A DNA stretch of 64,000 nucleotides from an uncultured Alphaproteobacteria bacterium. GTDB taxonomy: Bacteria; Pseudomonadota; Alphaproteobacteria; JALCBB01. The notes under the pieces were generated by a model. That model made no database searches, had not been told where the DNA came from, and saw nothing but the letters and a program-made list of their open reading frames with translations. The stretch's first letter is position 1, and each line of letters opens with the position of its first letter. Shown here one piece after another: positions 27,291 to 36,878 of the stretch. The translations under genes were made by a program, and so were the position numbers. The stretch lies in the NCBI GenBank assembly GCA_958267355.1, contig OY279575.1, positions 1,310,295 through 1,374,294 on the forward strand, in the 5' to 3' direction.

Positions 27291-27462
27291 CTTGGGGGGC
27301 AGAAAATTCGCCTTTTTTCTGGGCTTTTCCCTGTTTTTCCCTGTTTTTCTCTCTTTTTCCCTGTTTTTCTGGGTATTTCTCTATCTTTCGGGCTTTTTTG
27401 GGTTATCTGTGCTTTTTGGCTCTTTTTGCTCTTTGTGTTTTTTGGCTATTTTGGGCGTGGAT

Positions 27463-28179
27463 ATGGCTTCTTTCTTGGCTTCTTTTGTGGCACCTGACCT
27501 GCTGGAAATTGTTTTCTTGTCGCTCAGGGTGAGTGGCGCGGCTTTGGTTTTGGGGTGTGTTTTTGGCTTTCCGCTGGGTGCGGCTTTGGCGGCGGCTCCG
27601 TGGCGCGGGCAGGGGGTTTTGCGTTTATTGGTGGCGGTGGCGATGGGTTTGCCGCCTGTGGTGGTGGGTTTGTTTTTGTATTTGTTGTTGAATCGAGCGG
27701 GACCGCTTGGCTGGATGGCGTTGTTATATACGCCGAGTGCGATGATTGTGGCGCAGGTGATTTTGGCGACTCCGATTATTGCGGGTTTTTCGGGAGAAGT
27801 TTTTGTGCGGGTGGCGGCGGATCATCGTGATTTATTTCGTTCGTTGGGATTGACTCGTTGGCAGGTGGTTTTGACTTTGTTGTATGAGTCGCGTTTGGGT
27901 TTGGTGGCGGCGGCGACTGCGGGTTTTGGGCGGGCGATTTCTGAAGTGGGTGCGGTTTTGGTTGTGGGAGGGAATATTGCCCATGCGACGCGGATTATGA
28001 CAACAGCGATTGCCTTGGAGACTTCGCGTGGAGATTTGAATCGGGCGGTGATTTTGGGTGTGATTTTGTTGGTTTTGGCGTTGCTGGTGAATTTGTTTTT
28101 CTTGTGGTTGCGGATGCGATTGGATGATACGCCACGGGTGGGCAAGCGGCTTGGCAAGCGGGCGGGGTTTTTCTCGTGA
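27463..28179 (+). CDS. tupB: tungstate ABC transporter permease
   Basis: A 238-residue inner-membrane permease of the molybdate/tungstate type with about five to six helices. The EAA-like coupling loop reads LFRSLGLTRWQVVLTLLYESRLGLVAAATAGFGRAISEVGAVLVVGGNI. Its identity as TupB follows from similarity and the neighbouring TupA- and TupC-like genes. I chose ATG 27463 (MASFLASFVAPDLLEI), since the frame upstream is Phe/Leu-rich translation of a T-rich repeat. Its stop overlaps the ATPase start (GTGA, 4 bp). Confidence 0.85.
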   Translation: MASFLASFVAPDLLEIVFLSLRVSGAALVLGCVFGFPLGAALAAAPWRGQGVLRLLVAVAMGLPPVVVGLFLYLLLNRAGPLGWMALLYTPSAMIVAQVILATPIIAGFSGEVFVRVAADHRDLFRSLGLTRWQVVLTLLYESRLGLVAAATAGFGRAISEVGAVLVVGGNIAHATRIMTTAIALETSRGDLNRAVILGVILLVLALLVNLFFLWLRMRLDDTPRVGKRLGKRAGFFS

Positions 28180-28985
28180 GTGCAGGTATGCATGCAGGTA
28201 TAAGTGCAAGTGCGAATGCAGCTATGAGTGCAAGTTCAGCCGACAGCGGGCAGATGGTACCGCTTTTAGAGTTGCGTGAAGTTTCGCTATGGCGTGATGG
28301 CTGTGCGCTTTTGCGGGGGGTTTCGCTGACTCTTTTTGCGGGTGAGCGGGTGGTTTTACTCGGAGCCAATGGGGCGGGGAAGACTTGCTTGTTATCTGTA
28401 GCCCATGCGCTGATGAATGCGAGTGGTGGTGCAGTTTTGTGGCGTGGGCTAGAGCCGAAGCGCGAGCAACGCCACGAACAGGCTTTGGTGCCGCAGGAGT
28501 CGGTATTACTGCGGCGTTCGGCGGAAGCCAACATTCGCCATGGTTTGCTACCGCTTAAGCTTTCTGGGCGTGAAGTCAAAGAGCGGACAGCGGCGGCATT
28601 GGCGCAAGTTGGCTTGACGGGGCGGGCGCAGACGCGGGCGCAGGTTCTGTCGGGCGGAGAAAAACAGCGGCTTGTCCTAGCCCGTGCCTTGGCCCGCAAG
28701 CCTGCGCTCTTGCTCTTGGACGAGCCGACTGCCCGCCTAGACCCTAGCCACACGCAAGCGATGGAGTTAGCAATTGGCCAGGCGGCAGACCAAGGGACAG
28801 CGATATTTTTTGTCACCCACGACCCTGTGCAGGCACGCGCTTTGGCACAGCGGGTTTTGTTTCTCCATGCGGGTAGATTGCTTGCTGATTTACCTGCCGA
28901 GCAGTTTTTTGCGCAGGCGAGTCAAAGTGCTTTGCCGCGTGAAGCCTATCAGTATTTGAAATCTCGCAGTCTAACGATGGATTAA
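28176..28985 (+). CDS. tupC: tungstate ABC transporter ATP-binding protein
   Basis: A 269-residue ABC ATPase with Walker A GANGAGKT, signature LSGGEKQRL, Walker B ALLLLDEPTARLD and the H-loop VTHD. It energises tungstate import with the preceding permease. The GTG start overlaps the permease stop by 4 bp, so translation is probably coupled. The first ~25 residues (MSAGMHAGISASANAAMSASS) come from a short gtgcaagtgcgaatg-type repeat and precede the real ATPase fold (PLLELREVSLW). Confidence 0.9.
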   Translation: MSAGMHAGISASANAAMSASSADSGQMVPLLELREVSLWRDGCALLRGVSLTLFAGERVVLLGANGAGKTCLLSVAHALMNASGGAVLWRGLEPKREQRHEQALVPQESVLLRRSAEANIRHGLLPLKLSGREVKERTAAALAQVGLTGRAQTRAQVLSGGEKQRLVLARALARKPALLLLDEPTARLDPSHTQAMELAIGQAADQGTAIFFVTHDPVQARALAQRVLFLHAGRLLADLPAEQFFAQASQSALPREAYQYLKSRSLTMD

Positions 28986-28988
28986 GCT

Positions 28989-30065
28989 ATGGCGCAGTTG
29001 GTTCTATTCGTGCCGTACTACAGGAAGCTTTTCTGTGGCTTGTGGCTTGCGTTCTTAACTCTTGGCTTGAGCTTAAGCAGTTTGAGCCAAGCCACTGCCG
29101 AGACAAAACCCACGGGCGCAATAAAAACCACAAGCGAAGCAAAACCCACAGGGACAACAAAAACCACAAGCACAACAAAAACCACAGGCACAACAAAAGC
29201 CACAGAGACAACAAAAGCCACAGGCGAAACTCTGTTGGTGCAATCAACGACTTCGGTACGCAATGCAGGGCTGTACGATGCGATTCTGCCGCTCTTTGAA
29301 GCCGAGACAGGAATTCGTGTCCGCGTGGTGGCAGTTGGCACAGGACAAGCCTTACGCAACGCCGCCGATGGCAATGGTGATGTATTGATTACCCATCATC
29401 CGCCGAGCGAAGAAGCTTTTATCGCACAGGGTTATGGTGTGGCGCGTCATCCCTTTATGCAGAATGAATACCTATTAATTGGTCCTGAAAGCGATCCTGC
29501 GGCGGTGGCGACTGCTACCGACATCCGCCAAGCCTTAGCCCGCATTCAAGGGCAAGGAACAGCCCACCCGCCAGCCAGCCAAAGCCCAGACAAGCCTGCA
29601 GTGCGCTTCATCTCACGCGGAGACGATAGCGGTACCCATAAACGCGAGCGCGAGCTATGGCATAGGGTTAATGCGCCCCTGCCTGTGCCGAAGCCGCGAG
29701 ACTCTACTTGGTATCTAGAAGCAGGAGCGGGTATGGGGGCGACTCTAAATCTAGCGGCGGCTTTGGGTGCCTATACCCTGACCGACAAGGGCTCGTGGCT
29801 ATCGTTTAAGAACCGAGCGGGCTTACGGATTGTCTATGCGCAGGATCCACTTCTGAGCAATCAATACGCGGCGATTTTGATTAATCCTCTGCGCCATCCG
29901 CATATTCGCACTCAGGCGGCACGGGATTTTGTCCGCTGGCTGGTCTCCGAGCAAGGACAAGCCGCCATTGCCGCCTACAAAATTGCGGGGGAAAGACTTT
30001 TTACCCCGAACGCCGCACAATTCCCCAATAACTTGCCCCTACTGGAAGACAGCAGGCTTAAATAG
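28989..30065 (+). CDS. tupA: tungstate-binding periplasmic protein
   Basis: A 358-residue secreted solute-binding protein. A signal peptide spans about residues 1-37. The ligand-binding domain starts near residue 80 (LLVQSTTSVRNAGLYDAILPLFEAETGI) and includes FISRGDDSGTHKRE, typical of TupA/WtpA-like anion binders. Tungstate (or molybdate) would be the ligand. Residues ~40-80 are a Thr/Lys-rich linker of hexapeptides (TTKTTS, TTKATG) encoded by 18-bp repeats, absent from normal TupA. It starts 4 nt after tupC. Confidence 0.92.
   Translation: MAQLVLFVPYYRKLFCGLWLAFLTLGLSLSSLSQATAETKPTGAIKTTSEAKPTGTTKTTSTTKTTGTTKATETTKATGETLLVQSTTSVRNAGLYDAILPLFEAETGIRVRVVAVGTGQALRNAADGNGDVLITHHPPSEEAFIAQGYGVARHPFMQNEYLLIGPESDPAAVATATDIRQALARIQGQGTAHPPASQSPDKPAVRFISRGDDSGTHKRERELWHRVNAPLPVPKPRDSTWYLEAGAGMGATLNLAAALGAYTLTDKGSWLSFKNRAGLRIVYAQDPLLSNQYAAILINPLRHPHIRTQAARDFVRWLVSEQGQAAIAAYKIAGERLFTPNAAQFPNNLPLLEDSRLK
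29118..29225. repeat. 18-bp in-frame tandem repeat, 6 units, tupA linker
   Basis: Units start every 18 bp from 29118 to 29208, with consensus acaacaaaagccacaggc. They encode the Thr/Lys-rich spacer between signal peptide and binding domain. The ccacag core recurs in other arrays of the window. Confidence 0.95.
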
Positions 30066-30775
30066 CCCCTGTACCTTATTCCCTGTACCTTCTCACCCTG
30101 TGCCTTATTCCCCTGTGCCTTCTTGCCCTGTGCCTTAATTCCTTATGCCTTAATTCCTTGTGCCTTAATTCCTTGTGCCTTAATTCTCTGTGCCTTATTC
30201 CCCTGTGCCTTATTTCCCTGTGCCTTAATTCCCTGTGCCTTATTCCCCTGTGCCTTATTCCCCTGTGCCTTATTTCCCTGTGCCTTAATTCCCTGTGCCT
30301 TAATTCCCTGTGCCTTCTTGCCTCCTATGAAAGCCACAACTGCGATAGCCCCTGTGCAGGGGTATTCGTGCCAAGCCAACACACCCCTAACCCACCCGCG
30401 ACTTATTTCCCTGTGCCTTAATTTCCTGTGCCTTAATTCTCTGTGCCTTAATTTCCTGTGCCTTATTCCCCTGTGCCTTCTTACCTCATATAAAAGCCAC
30501 AACTGCGATAGCCCCTGTGCAAGGGTATTCGTGCCAAGGCAACACACCCCTAACCCACCCGCGACTTATTTCCTCGTGCCTTAATTCTCTGTGCCTTAAT
30601 TCCTTGTGCCTTAATTCCCCGTGCCTTAATTCTCTGTGCCTTAATTCCCCGTGCCTTAATTCCCCGTGCCTTAATTCTCTGTGCCTTAATTTCCTGTGCC
30701 TTAATTCTCTGTGCCTTAATTCTCTGTGCCTTAATTCTCTGTGCCTTCTTGCCCTGTGGCTTATTTCCCTGTGAA
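30066..30775. repeat. large 15-bp tandem array with two embedded ~95-bp blocks
   Basis: The gene-less stretch 30066-30874 is dominated by more than 30 units of ttaattccctgtgcc and variants (ttattcccctgtgcc, ttcttgccctgtgcc). Two near-identical non-array blocks interrupt it, at about 30316-30410 and 30479-30572, each holding gaaagccacaactgcgat-like sequence, a cccctgtgcaggg hairpin, gtattcgtgcca and ctaacccacccgcgac. Open frames across the array are artefacts of its 15-bp period. The last ~100 bp (30776-30874) are A-rich leader with AAGGAA before the next gene. Confidence 0.95.
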
Positions 30776-30874
30776 AGCCACAGCTACACAGAAACAGAGT
30801 AGAATAAACAAGCGACACAAACGCCCCGAAGCCCAAAGAGCAAAAAGCCCAAACCAGATAAGGAAACAAACCCG

Positions 30875-31969
30875 ATGGCAGACGAAACCCGCGCACAAAT
30901 TCTCAAGCAACACCCTGATTACGGCAAGGTGATTGAGTCCGATCTTGAAATGATTCTCGCCCACGGCGAAGGCGAAATCGGCAGAGTGCTAATTAACGGA
31001 CTCGGCACCATCCCTGGAAGCAAGATCCAAGAGCGTCTGGCATGGTTTAATGGTGCAGGCGACTCGCTACGCCGACTTTTGGTTTCCGAGCCACGCGGCT
31101 TTGCCCAGATGAGCACAAATATTATCCTACCCGCCGACAACGAACAGGCAGACGCGGCGTTTGTCATTCTACAAGCCGACAAGGCACACGCGATGAGTGG
31201 TTCCAACACTCTATGCATCACCACAGCCCTGCTGGAAAGCGGACAACTCCCCTTCCAAGGCAACGAAACTTCGTTGCACTTTGAAACGGCGGCGGGTTTG
31301 GTGCCTGTCACCGCCTATAGCGATGACGGCAAGCACTGCCACTCGGTGCGGATAGAAAACGCAGGCGGCTATGCCGAGACGCTAGACGCAACACTGGAAG
31401 TCGCAGGGCTCGGAAAAATTACCGTTGATATTGCTTGGGGCGGGGTTTTCTTTGCTCTGGTGGAAGCCGAAGCCTTGGGCGTAGCCTTAGAGCCTTCAGC
31501 GGCACGGGTGATAACCGACAAAGCCCTCTGCGTCCTACGGGCGGCACAGGAAGCCTTTCAGCCTGTCCATCAAGCCAGCGGCACGGAAGGCATCGCCTAC
31601 GCGATGGTCCTTGGCAAGGCCGCAAACGGAGACCTACGCGGAGCCAATGTTATGCCGCCAGGGCGGATTGACCGTTCGCCCTGCGGCACAGGCACAACAG
31701 CCCGTCTTGCCTGTTTAGCGGCTCGTGGTGGCTTGTCAGCGGGTGAGACCTACACGGCGCGGAGCTTGATTGACTCACAGATTAAAGTGGAGTGCTTGGA
31801 CATTGCCACCGCCGCCAATGGTGCGCCCTCGCCCAAGCTGGCGATTACAGGCCGTGGGCGAGTCTATGGTCGCACCACCTTGCTTGCCGAGCCGTGGGGG
31901 GATCCGTTTGCCGAAGGGTTTGTCTTGGCTGATACTTGGGGGGCGGATTTATCGCTCATTCGCCGCTAG
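30875..31969 (+). CDS. proline racemase-family enzyme (hydroxyproline epimerase/dehydratase-like)
   Basis: A 364-residue member of the proline racemase superfamily. The two active-site positions are Ser108 in AMSGSNT (usually MCGH, Cys) and Cys270 in SPCGTGT. A Ser/Cys pair differs from classic Cys/Cys racemases; family members with substituted residues include hydroxyproline epimerases and dehydratases, so the exact reaction is open. The neighbouring putA supports proline or hydroxyproline catabolism. The start ATG 30875 has AAGGAA 9 nt upstream. The stop TAG lies in the 3-nt loop of a GC hairpin that is repeated immediately downstream. Confidence 0.88.
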   Translation: MADETRAQILKQHPDYGKVIESDLEMILAHGEGEIGRVLINGLGTIPGSKIQERLAWFNGAGDSLRRLLVSEPRGFAQMSTNIILPADNEQADAAFVILQADKAHAMSGSNTLCITTALLESGQLPFQGNETSLHFETAAGLVPVTAYSDDGKHCHSVRIENAGGYAETLDATLEVAGLGKITVDIAWGGVFFALVEAEALGVALEPSAARVITDKALCVLRAAQEAFQPVHQASGTEGIAYAMVLGKAANGDLRGANVMPPGRIDRSPCGTGTTARLACLAARGGLSAGETYTARSLIDSQIKVECLDIATAANGAPSPKLAITGRGRVYGRTTLLAEPWGDPFAEGFVLADTWGADLSLIRR

Positions 31970-32001
31970 GCGGCGAGTCGCTCATTCGCCGCTAGGCGGC
32001 G
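31952..32001. repeat. twin 24-bp direct repeat containing a GC hairpin
   Basis: The 24-bp sequence beginning tcgctcattcgccgctagg occurs at 31952-31975 and again at 31978-32001. Each contains CGCCGC-TAG-GCGGCG, a 6-bp stem with a 3-nt loop. The first loop is the stop codon of the racemase-family gene. It may act as a terminator or RNA-processing hairpin. Confidence 0.85.
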
Positions 32002-32039
32002 TGATAGACTAAAGCCAGCCGCCACAGACGAGTCCAAAA

Positions 32040-32195
32040 GACAGGCGCACACAGCCCAGACACAAGCAAGCACAGGCTACACAAACAAGCACAGGCAAAC
32101 GAATAGACAACAGCCGCACACAGCCTACACGACAAAGACAACAGCACGAAGCCAAAAGCACAAAGCCAACAGCACAAAGCCAGCACCACGAAGAC
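32040..32195. repeat. A/C-rich degenerate repeat before putA
   Basis: Words such as cacacagcc, aagcacaggc and cacaaagccaacag recur up to the putA start. No clear ribosome site is present; gaagacaatcgct precedes the ATG at 32203. Confidence 0.7.
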
Positions 32196-32202
32196 AATCG
32201 CT

Positions 32203-35200
32203 ATGTCGCTCCTCCAAGAAGTGCCATCGCCTGAAGCGGCGACTTCTCTCCTGTCAGAAGCAGGACGCAAAACCCGCACGGCTTTATGGTTTCCAGATGA
32301 AGTAAAACTTGTCGGCGAACTTGCCGCCGACTTTCCGCTAACTTCCGAGCAACGCGACAAAGCCTTACAAACCGCAGGGCGATGGGTAGAACACCTACGC
32401 ACCGAACGCGGTGGCGGGGGTGGCGGCGAAGGCCCCATCTCTGCCCTACTGGTTGAATACGGACTTTCCTCACGCGAAGGCACAGCCCTGATGTGCGTTG
32501 CCGAAGCCCTACTGCGGATTCCAGACGCAGGAACAGCAGACGCTCTAATTGAAGGACAAATCGGCGGAGCCGACTGGGAAAATCACCTTGGCTCACCCCA
32601 CGGCTGGTTTGTTAATGCCAGCACCCGTGCCTTGATGATGACAGGCGGCGTTATCGCACCCGACGAAGGGGCACCCATCTTTCGCCAGATGGTGCGCCGC
32701 CTGGGCGAGCCTGTTGTCCGCACAGCTGTGCGAGCGGCAGTGACCTTTTTGGGCGGCAGGTTTGTCTATGGCAAGACCATTGATAAAGCGTTAGCCACCG
32801 CAAGCCGCGAAGAGCCTACGCTCTGCTCGTTTGATATGCTGGGCGAAGCCGCTTGGACAGCCGCAGACGCCAAACGCTACACCCAACTCTACGCCTCGGC
32901 AATTGCCGCTCTGGCGGCAGAACAGGAAAGACAATCAGAAAGACACACCACCAACCCAAATGCAGTCTTTGCCAAGCACGGCATTTCGGTAAAGCTCTCG
33001 GCTTTACATCCGCGTTTTACGCCCTTGGCTCCGGACCGCTTTTTCGCTGAAATTTTGCCCCGCCTGCACGAACTTGCCGAAGCCGCACGAGCCGCAGACA
33101 TACCGTTTTGCATAGATGCCGAAGAAGCCGACCGCCTAGAACTCACCCTAGAAGCTGTCGCCGCTTTAGCCCTATCCCCTGCGCTCCGCGATTGGCAGGG
33201 CTTGGGTATGGCAATCCAGGCCTATAGCCCGCGTGCCTTGTCCGTCACCGACGAGCTGATAGACCTCGCCAAACGCCGTGGCACCCGCCTGAAGTGCCGC
33301 TTGGTGAAAGGTGCCTACTGGGACACAGAAATCAAACTCGCCCAAGAACGCGGAGTCTCGGGCTATCCTGTTTTTACCCGCAAGGCGCATACAGACCTTT
33401 CGTATCTGGCTTGTGCGGCACGACTTTTACAGGCTCGCGAGGAAATTTTCCCGTGCTTTGCGACCCACAACGCCCACACGGTGGCGGCAATTCTAGAACT
33501 TGCCGACTCTGCCGAAGGCTGGGAGTTTCAGCGTCTCCACGGTATGGGAGCGGGCTTACACAAGCTGGCACGGGAAGAGCTAGAACTGCGCTTTGCGGCG
33601 GGCACGCCTTCGCGGATCTACGCTCCGATTGGAGAATACCGCAACCTAGTTGCCTACCTGGTGCGGCGTTTGCTGGAAAATGGCGCGAATTCATCGTTTG
33701 TCCACCGTATATCTGACCCTGAAGTGCCGATAGCCCAAGTGGTGCAAGACCCGCTCAACGAGCTGGAAGCCCACCAGAAGCAAGCCCCGCCACAGAAGCA
33801 AGCCCACAGCCCGCCACAGGCAGACGCCCAGCCGCAGGCTCAGGCTGCGAGCGGCATTCCTCTGCCGACTGATTTGTATCTGCCGCGGCGTAATGCGCGT
33901 GGCTTGACGACAAGCCACCCTGAGCATCTGGCGTTGATTGAGCGGGCATTGACGGAGTTGCAGGCAGCCCCTATAGCGGCGACTGCCCGCCTTGGCGGCG
34001 AGCCGATTAGAGGCGAAGCGCGGCCTGTGGTGAGTCCTGCTGACGCGGCGTGGGTGGTGGGCAGTGTGGTCTCGGCGGACGCACGAGCGGCGGAGCAAGC
34101 TCTGACTCAGGCGTCTGAAGCGCAGCGGGCGTGGCGAGCGACTCACGGCACTGAGCGGGCGGCGTTTTTGCGCCGAGCGGCGGATGCGCTAGAAGTCGAG
34201 CTTCCACGTTTTGTGGCACTGCTGGCGGCGGAAGCGGGGCGCACGCTGGAAGACGGCATATCTGAAGTTCGCGAGGCGGTGGATTTTCTGCGCTACTACG
34301 CGGACGATGCTGAGCGGCTTTCTGCGCCGCGTCTTTTGCCGTCGCCGACGGGCGAGGAAAACCGCCTGACGCTGGAGGGCAAGGGCGTATTTTTCTGTAT
34401 TGCGCCGTGGAATTTTCCGCTGGCGATTTTTACGGGACAGGTTGCGGCGGCATTGGCGGCGGGCTGTGCGGTTTTGGCGAAGCCTGCGGAGCCGACGCCG
34501 TTGGTTGCCCACGAGATGATTTTGCTTTTGGAGCGGGCGGGTGTGCCGCGGGGTGTTTTACACTTTTTGCCGGGGCGCGGCGCGGAGCTGGGCGGAGTTT
34601 TGTTATCTGACTCGCGTTTGGCGGGCGTGGCTTTTACGGGCAGCACGGAAGTAGCCCAGCAGATTAACCGTCGGCTGGCGGCGCGTGAGGGTCCGCTTGC
34701 GACTTTGATAGCTGAGACGGGCGGTGTGAATGCGATGGTGGCGGATTCGTCTGCTTTGCCTGAGCAATTGACGCGCGATGTTTTGGCGTCGGCGTTTCGC
34801 AGCGCGGGACAGCGGTGTTCGGCGTTGCGGGTTTTGTATCTGCAGGAAGACTCGGCGGACGAGCAGTTAGCGATGATTAGCGGGGCGACGGCGGAGCTGC
34901 GTTTAGGTTTGCCGAGTGATTTTCGCACTGAGGTAGGTCCGTTGATTTCGGCGGCGGCGGTGTCTGAGCTGCGCTCGTGGAGTTCTGGCTTGCCGTCGTA
35001 TGGAGCGGAATTTGTCTGTCGGGCTGACTTGCCTGGCGGCGGCGGTAGCGGCGGCGGCGACAGCAATGGTTATTATTTTGCGCCTGAGGTATGGCGTTGG
35101 CGTGGTTTGGAGCCACCGCCCTGCGAGGTATTTGGCCCGATTTTGCATGTTGCGACATGGCGTGGTGATGCTTTTGGTGCGGTTTTGGAGGCGATAAACG

Positions 35201-35475
35201 CGAGTGGATATGGTTTGACGTTTGCGTTACACAGTCGGGCGTTGCCGCGAGTGGGTGTGGTGTCGCGAGGAGTGGAGGCGGGGAATATATATATAAACCG
35301 TGATCAGATAGGCGCGGTTGTGGGGGTTAATCCGTTTGGCGGACGGGGATTATCTGGCACGGGTCCGAAGGCTGGGGGTCCGTATTATGTTTTGCGGTTT
35401 ATGACTGAGCGGACGGTTACGATAGACACGACTGCCAGCGGCGGCAACGCCTCCCTCCTCGCCATCGCAAGTTAG
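32203..35475 (+). CDS. putA: bifunctional proline dehydrogenase / P5C dehydrogenase
   Basis: PutA oxidises proline to glutamate in two steps. The N-terminal FAD-dependent proline dehydrogenase barrel (roughly residues 60-490) includes ISVKLSALHPRF, RLVKGAYWDTEIK and FATHNAHT. The C-terminal aldehyde dehydrogenase (roughly 580-1080) includes APWNFPLAIFTGQ, FTGSTEVA, the Glu motif AETGGVNAM and the catalytic Cys motif SAGQRCSALRVLYL. At 1090 residues it lacks the N-terminal ribbon-helix-helix DNA-binding domain of trifunctional PutA, so it should not self-repress. The domains are joined by a Gln/Ala/Pro-rich linker (about 525-550) that looks repeat-derived, and a Gly/Ser insertion (GGGGSGGG) lies late in the second domain. 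It follows the racemase-family gene. Confidence 0.97.
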   Translation: MSLLQEVPSPEAATSLLSEAGRKTRTALWFPDEVKLVGELAADFPLTSEQRDKALQTAGRWVEHLRTERGGGGGGEGPISALLVEYGLSSREGTALMCVAEALLRIPDAGTADALIEGQIGGADWENHLGSPHGWFVNASTRALMMTGGVIAPDEGAPIFRQMVRRLGEPVVRTAVRAAVTFLGGRFVYGKTIDKALATASREEPTLCSFDMLGEAAWTAADAKRYTQLYASAIAALAAEQERQSERHTTNPNAVFAKHGISVKLSALHPRFTPLAPDRFFAEILPRLHELAEAARAADIPFCIDAEEADRLELTLEAVAALALSPALRDWQGLGMAIQAYSPRALSVTDELIDLAKRRGTRLKCRLVKGAYWDTEIKLAQERGVSGYPVFTRKAHTDLSYLACAARLLQAREEIFPCFATHNAHTVAAILELADSAEGWEFQRLHGMGAGLHKLAREELELRFAAGTPSRIYAPIGEYRNLVAYLVRRLLENGANSSFVHRISDPEVPIAQVVQDPLNELEAHQKQAPPQKQAHSPPQADAQPQAQAASGIPLPTDLYLPRRNARGLTTSHPEHLALIERALTELQAAPIAATARLGGEPIRGEARPVVSPADAAWVVGSVVSADARAAEQALTQASEAQRAWRATHGTERAAFLRRAADALEVELPRFVALLAAEAGRTLEDGISEVREAVDFLRYYADDAERLSAPRLLPSPTGEENRLTLEGKGVFFCIAPWNFPLAIFTGQVAAALAAGCAVLAKPAEPTPLVAHEMILLLERAGVPRGVLHFLPGRGAELGGVLLSDSRLAGVAFTGSTEVAQQINRRLAAREGPLATLIAETGGVNAMVADSSALPEQLTRDVLASAFRSAGQRCSALRVLYLQEDSADEQLAMISGATAELRLGLPSDFRTEVGPLISAAAVSELRSWSSGLPSYGAEFVCRADLPGGGGSGGGDSNGYYFAPEVWRWRGLEPPPCEVFGPILHVATWRGDAFGAVLEAINASGYGLTFALHSRALPRVGVVSRGVEAGNIYINRDQIGAVVGVNPFGGRGLSGTGPKAGGPYYVLRFMTERTVTIDTTASGGNASLLAIAS

Positions 35476-35509
35476 ACAGATTACTTCCCCAAATTGATAA
35501 GCTCGGTTT

Positions 35510-36667
35510 TTAATCGAGACGATTGGCATTAAGCATACCAACAAGCTTTTGCTTTCCTCCTGCACCCGCATAACCGCTTATCGCTCCGCCAGTAAGCCAG
35601 AAATCAGGACCAACAAGCTCTTGCCCGTCCTCTGATATTCCTCTTAGCTTGAGGAGTGGATTAGAAACAATCTCAGCATAAGTTTTTGGGTCTTCAAGAT
35701 CTTTATTTTTATCCGAAGCGAGCAGTAAAACTACATGCAGGAAGCTATGCATTGCCCACACACCCGTGCCCTTCTGTAAAGAATACTGTTGCGGACTTTC
35801 AAACACTTCAGGAACAACAAGTTGAATGCCTTGCCAATAGGCATCCAAAAGAACCAATTTAGACCTAAGTGTCTTACGCTCGAAGAACAGGTTACGCTGT
35901 TCAGAAACTTTTCCTAAAACTAAATCTTTGAGCGAACGCACCATTGCGGCTAAAGTCAAAAGCGTTTTTCCCTTTTCTTCATTTGGCATTTGGATAAGCC
36001 CTTGCCAAACTTTAGATTTTTCGTTCAGAAGATTTGCAAGTTCTGTCGCGCGAATTTCAGCCTCCTTAATGTTTAGCTCTTCACGGCTAAGAACGCCTCC
36101 CTTTTCTTGCTTAAGTAGTAATTGGTGGGCGAGGCCTACAGGCACCGATTTTGCATATCGGTTAACAAGATAAAATTGGCGCATCTCCTCAATTTCTGAT
36201 GCACCAACTAGACACACGAATGGTATCAAGAATTTTTTCCAGTATTCGCGTACTTTTTCCTCCTCGTCTTGAACTAACTTCTCCAAAGCCTTGAGGCGAT
36301 GCTGCCCGTCTACAACTGAAAAGGGCTTTACGTGCCGCCCATAAAGTCTACCCAGATGCAGATTTCCACCCTTAACATAGGATTCACTGTTCTCTACTCG
36401 GAGACTTAAAAGCACGGAGGTAGGAATTTCTACACTTTTAGTTCTGAGAGACGCCGCAAGAGATTTGACTCTTGTCATTCCCACAGTGCGTTGATAGCCT
36501 TGGTCTTGCCCTTGATATTCAGGCACATCATAACCACCAGGCAACAAGCAACCTGCGGGCATGTAGCCTATTGCCGTATAAAATTTGTTTGATAGGGATG
36601 GCCCCCCAGCGATAACAGGAATCACGAAAGAGGCTCCTGTGCCACCTTGTTTGCTTTCAACACCCAT
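35510..36667 (-). CDS. DGQHR-domain protein (DndB-like)
   Basis: A 385-residue protein with the motif VVDGQHRLKALEKL (DGQHR at residues 120-124), the signature of the DGQHR family that includes DndB, the regulator of phosphorothioate DNA modification. It also has IPVIAGGPSLSNKFY at the start and RQFYLVNRYAKSVP. DGQHR proteins occur both in Dnd/Dpd modification clusters and as single defence genes. No dnd genes are visible here. The ATG at 36667 has AGGAG 8 nt upstream and is preferred to the longer frame. It is divergent from the nuclease-methyltransferase genes across an AT-rich 260-bp gap and lacks the repeats seen in core genes. It could be a regulator of the adjacent R-M genes or an independent modification factor. 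Confidence 0.85.
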   Translation of the reverse strand: MGVESKQGGTGASFVIPVIAGGPSLSNKFYTAIGYMPAGCLLPGGYDVPEYQGQDQGYQRTVGMTRVKSLAASLRTKSVEIPTSVLLSLRVENSESYVKGGNLHLGRLYGRHVKPFSVVDGQHRLKALEKLVQDEEEKVREYWKKFLIPFVCLVGASEIEEMRQFYLVNRYAKSVPVGLAHQLLLKQEKGGVLSREELNIKEAEIRATELANLLNEKSKVWQGLIQMPNEEKGKTLLTLAAMVRSLKDLVLGKVSEQRNLFFERKTLRSKLVLLDAYWQGIQLVVPEVFESPQQYSLQKGTGVWAMHSFLHVVLLLASDKNKDLEDPKTYAEIVSNPLLKLRGISEDGQELVGPDFWLTGGAISGYAGAGGKQKLVGMLNANRLD

Positions 36668-36878
36668 GAGCTTACTCCTGATTAAGAAAAATTGCAATGA
36701 CCTATATATTAATATTAAAATGAATGTTTAATTGCAAGTTGTTAAATTTAAATTACTGAAAAACAATAAATATTTCCTATAATAAGAATAATTAGAAGCC
36801 AGTACGCGGGCAGGGAAGCCTGTTGAGAGGGCTCTACCCGAGTCTGAAAACCTATAAAAAATATAGATTTTTAAATAC

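Noticed and set aside
30066-30775. Possible CRISPR array or repeat-protein genes in the ttaattccctgtgcc array
   Set aside because: Units are 15 bp, contiguous and without unique spacers, and no cas genes are nearby. The open frames in several phases and on both strands result from a period divisible by three.
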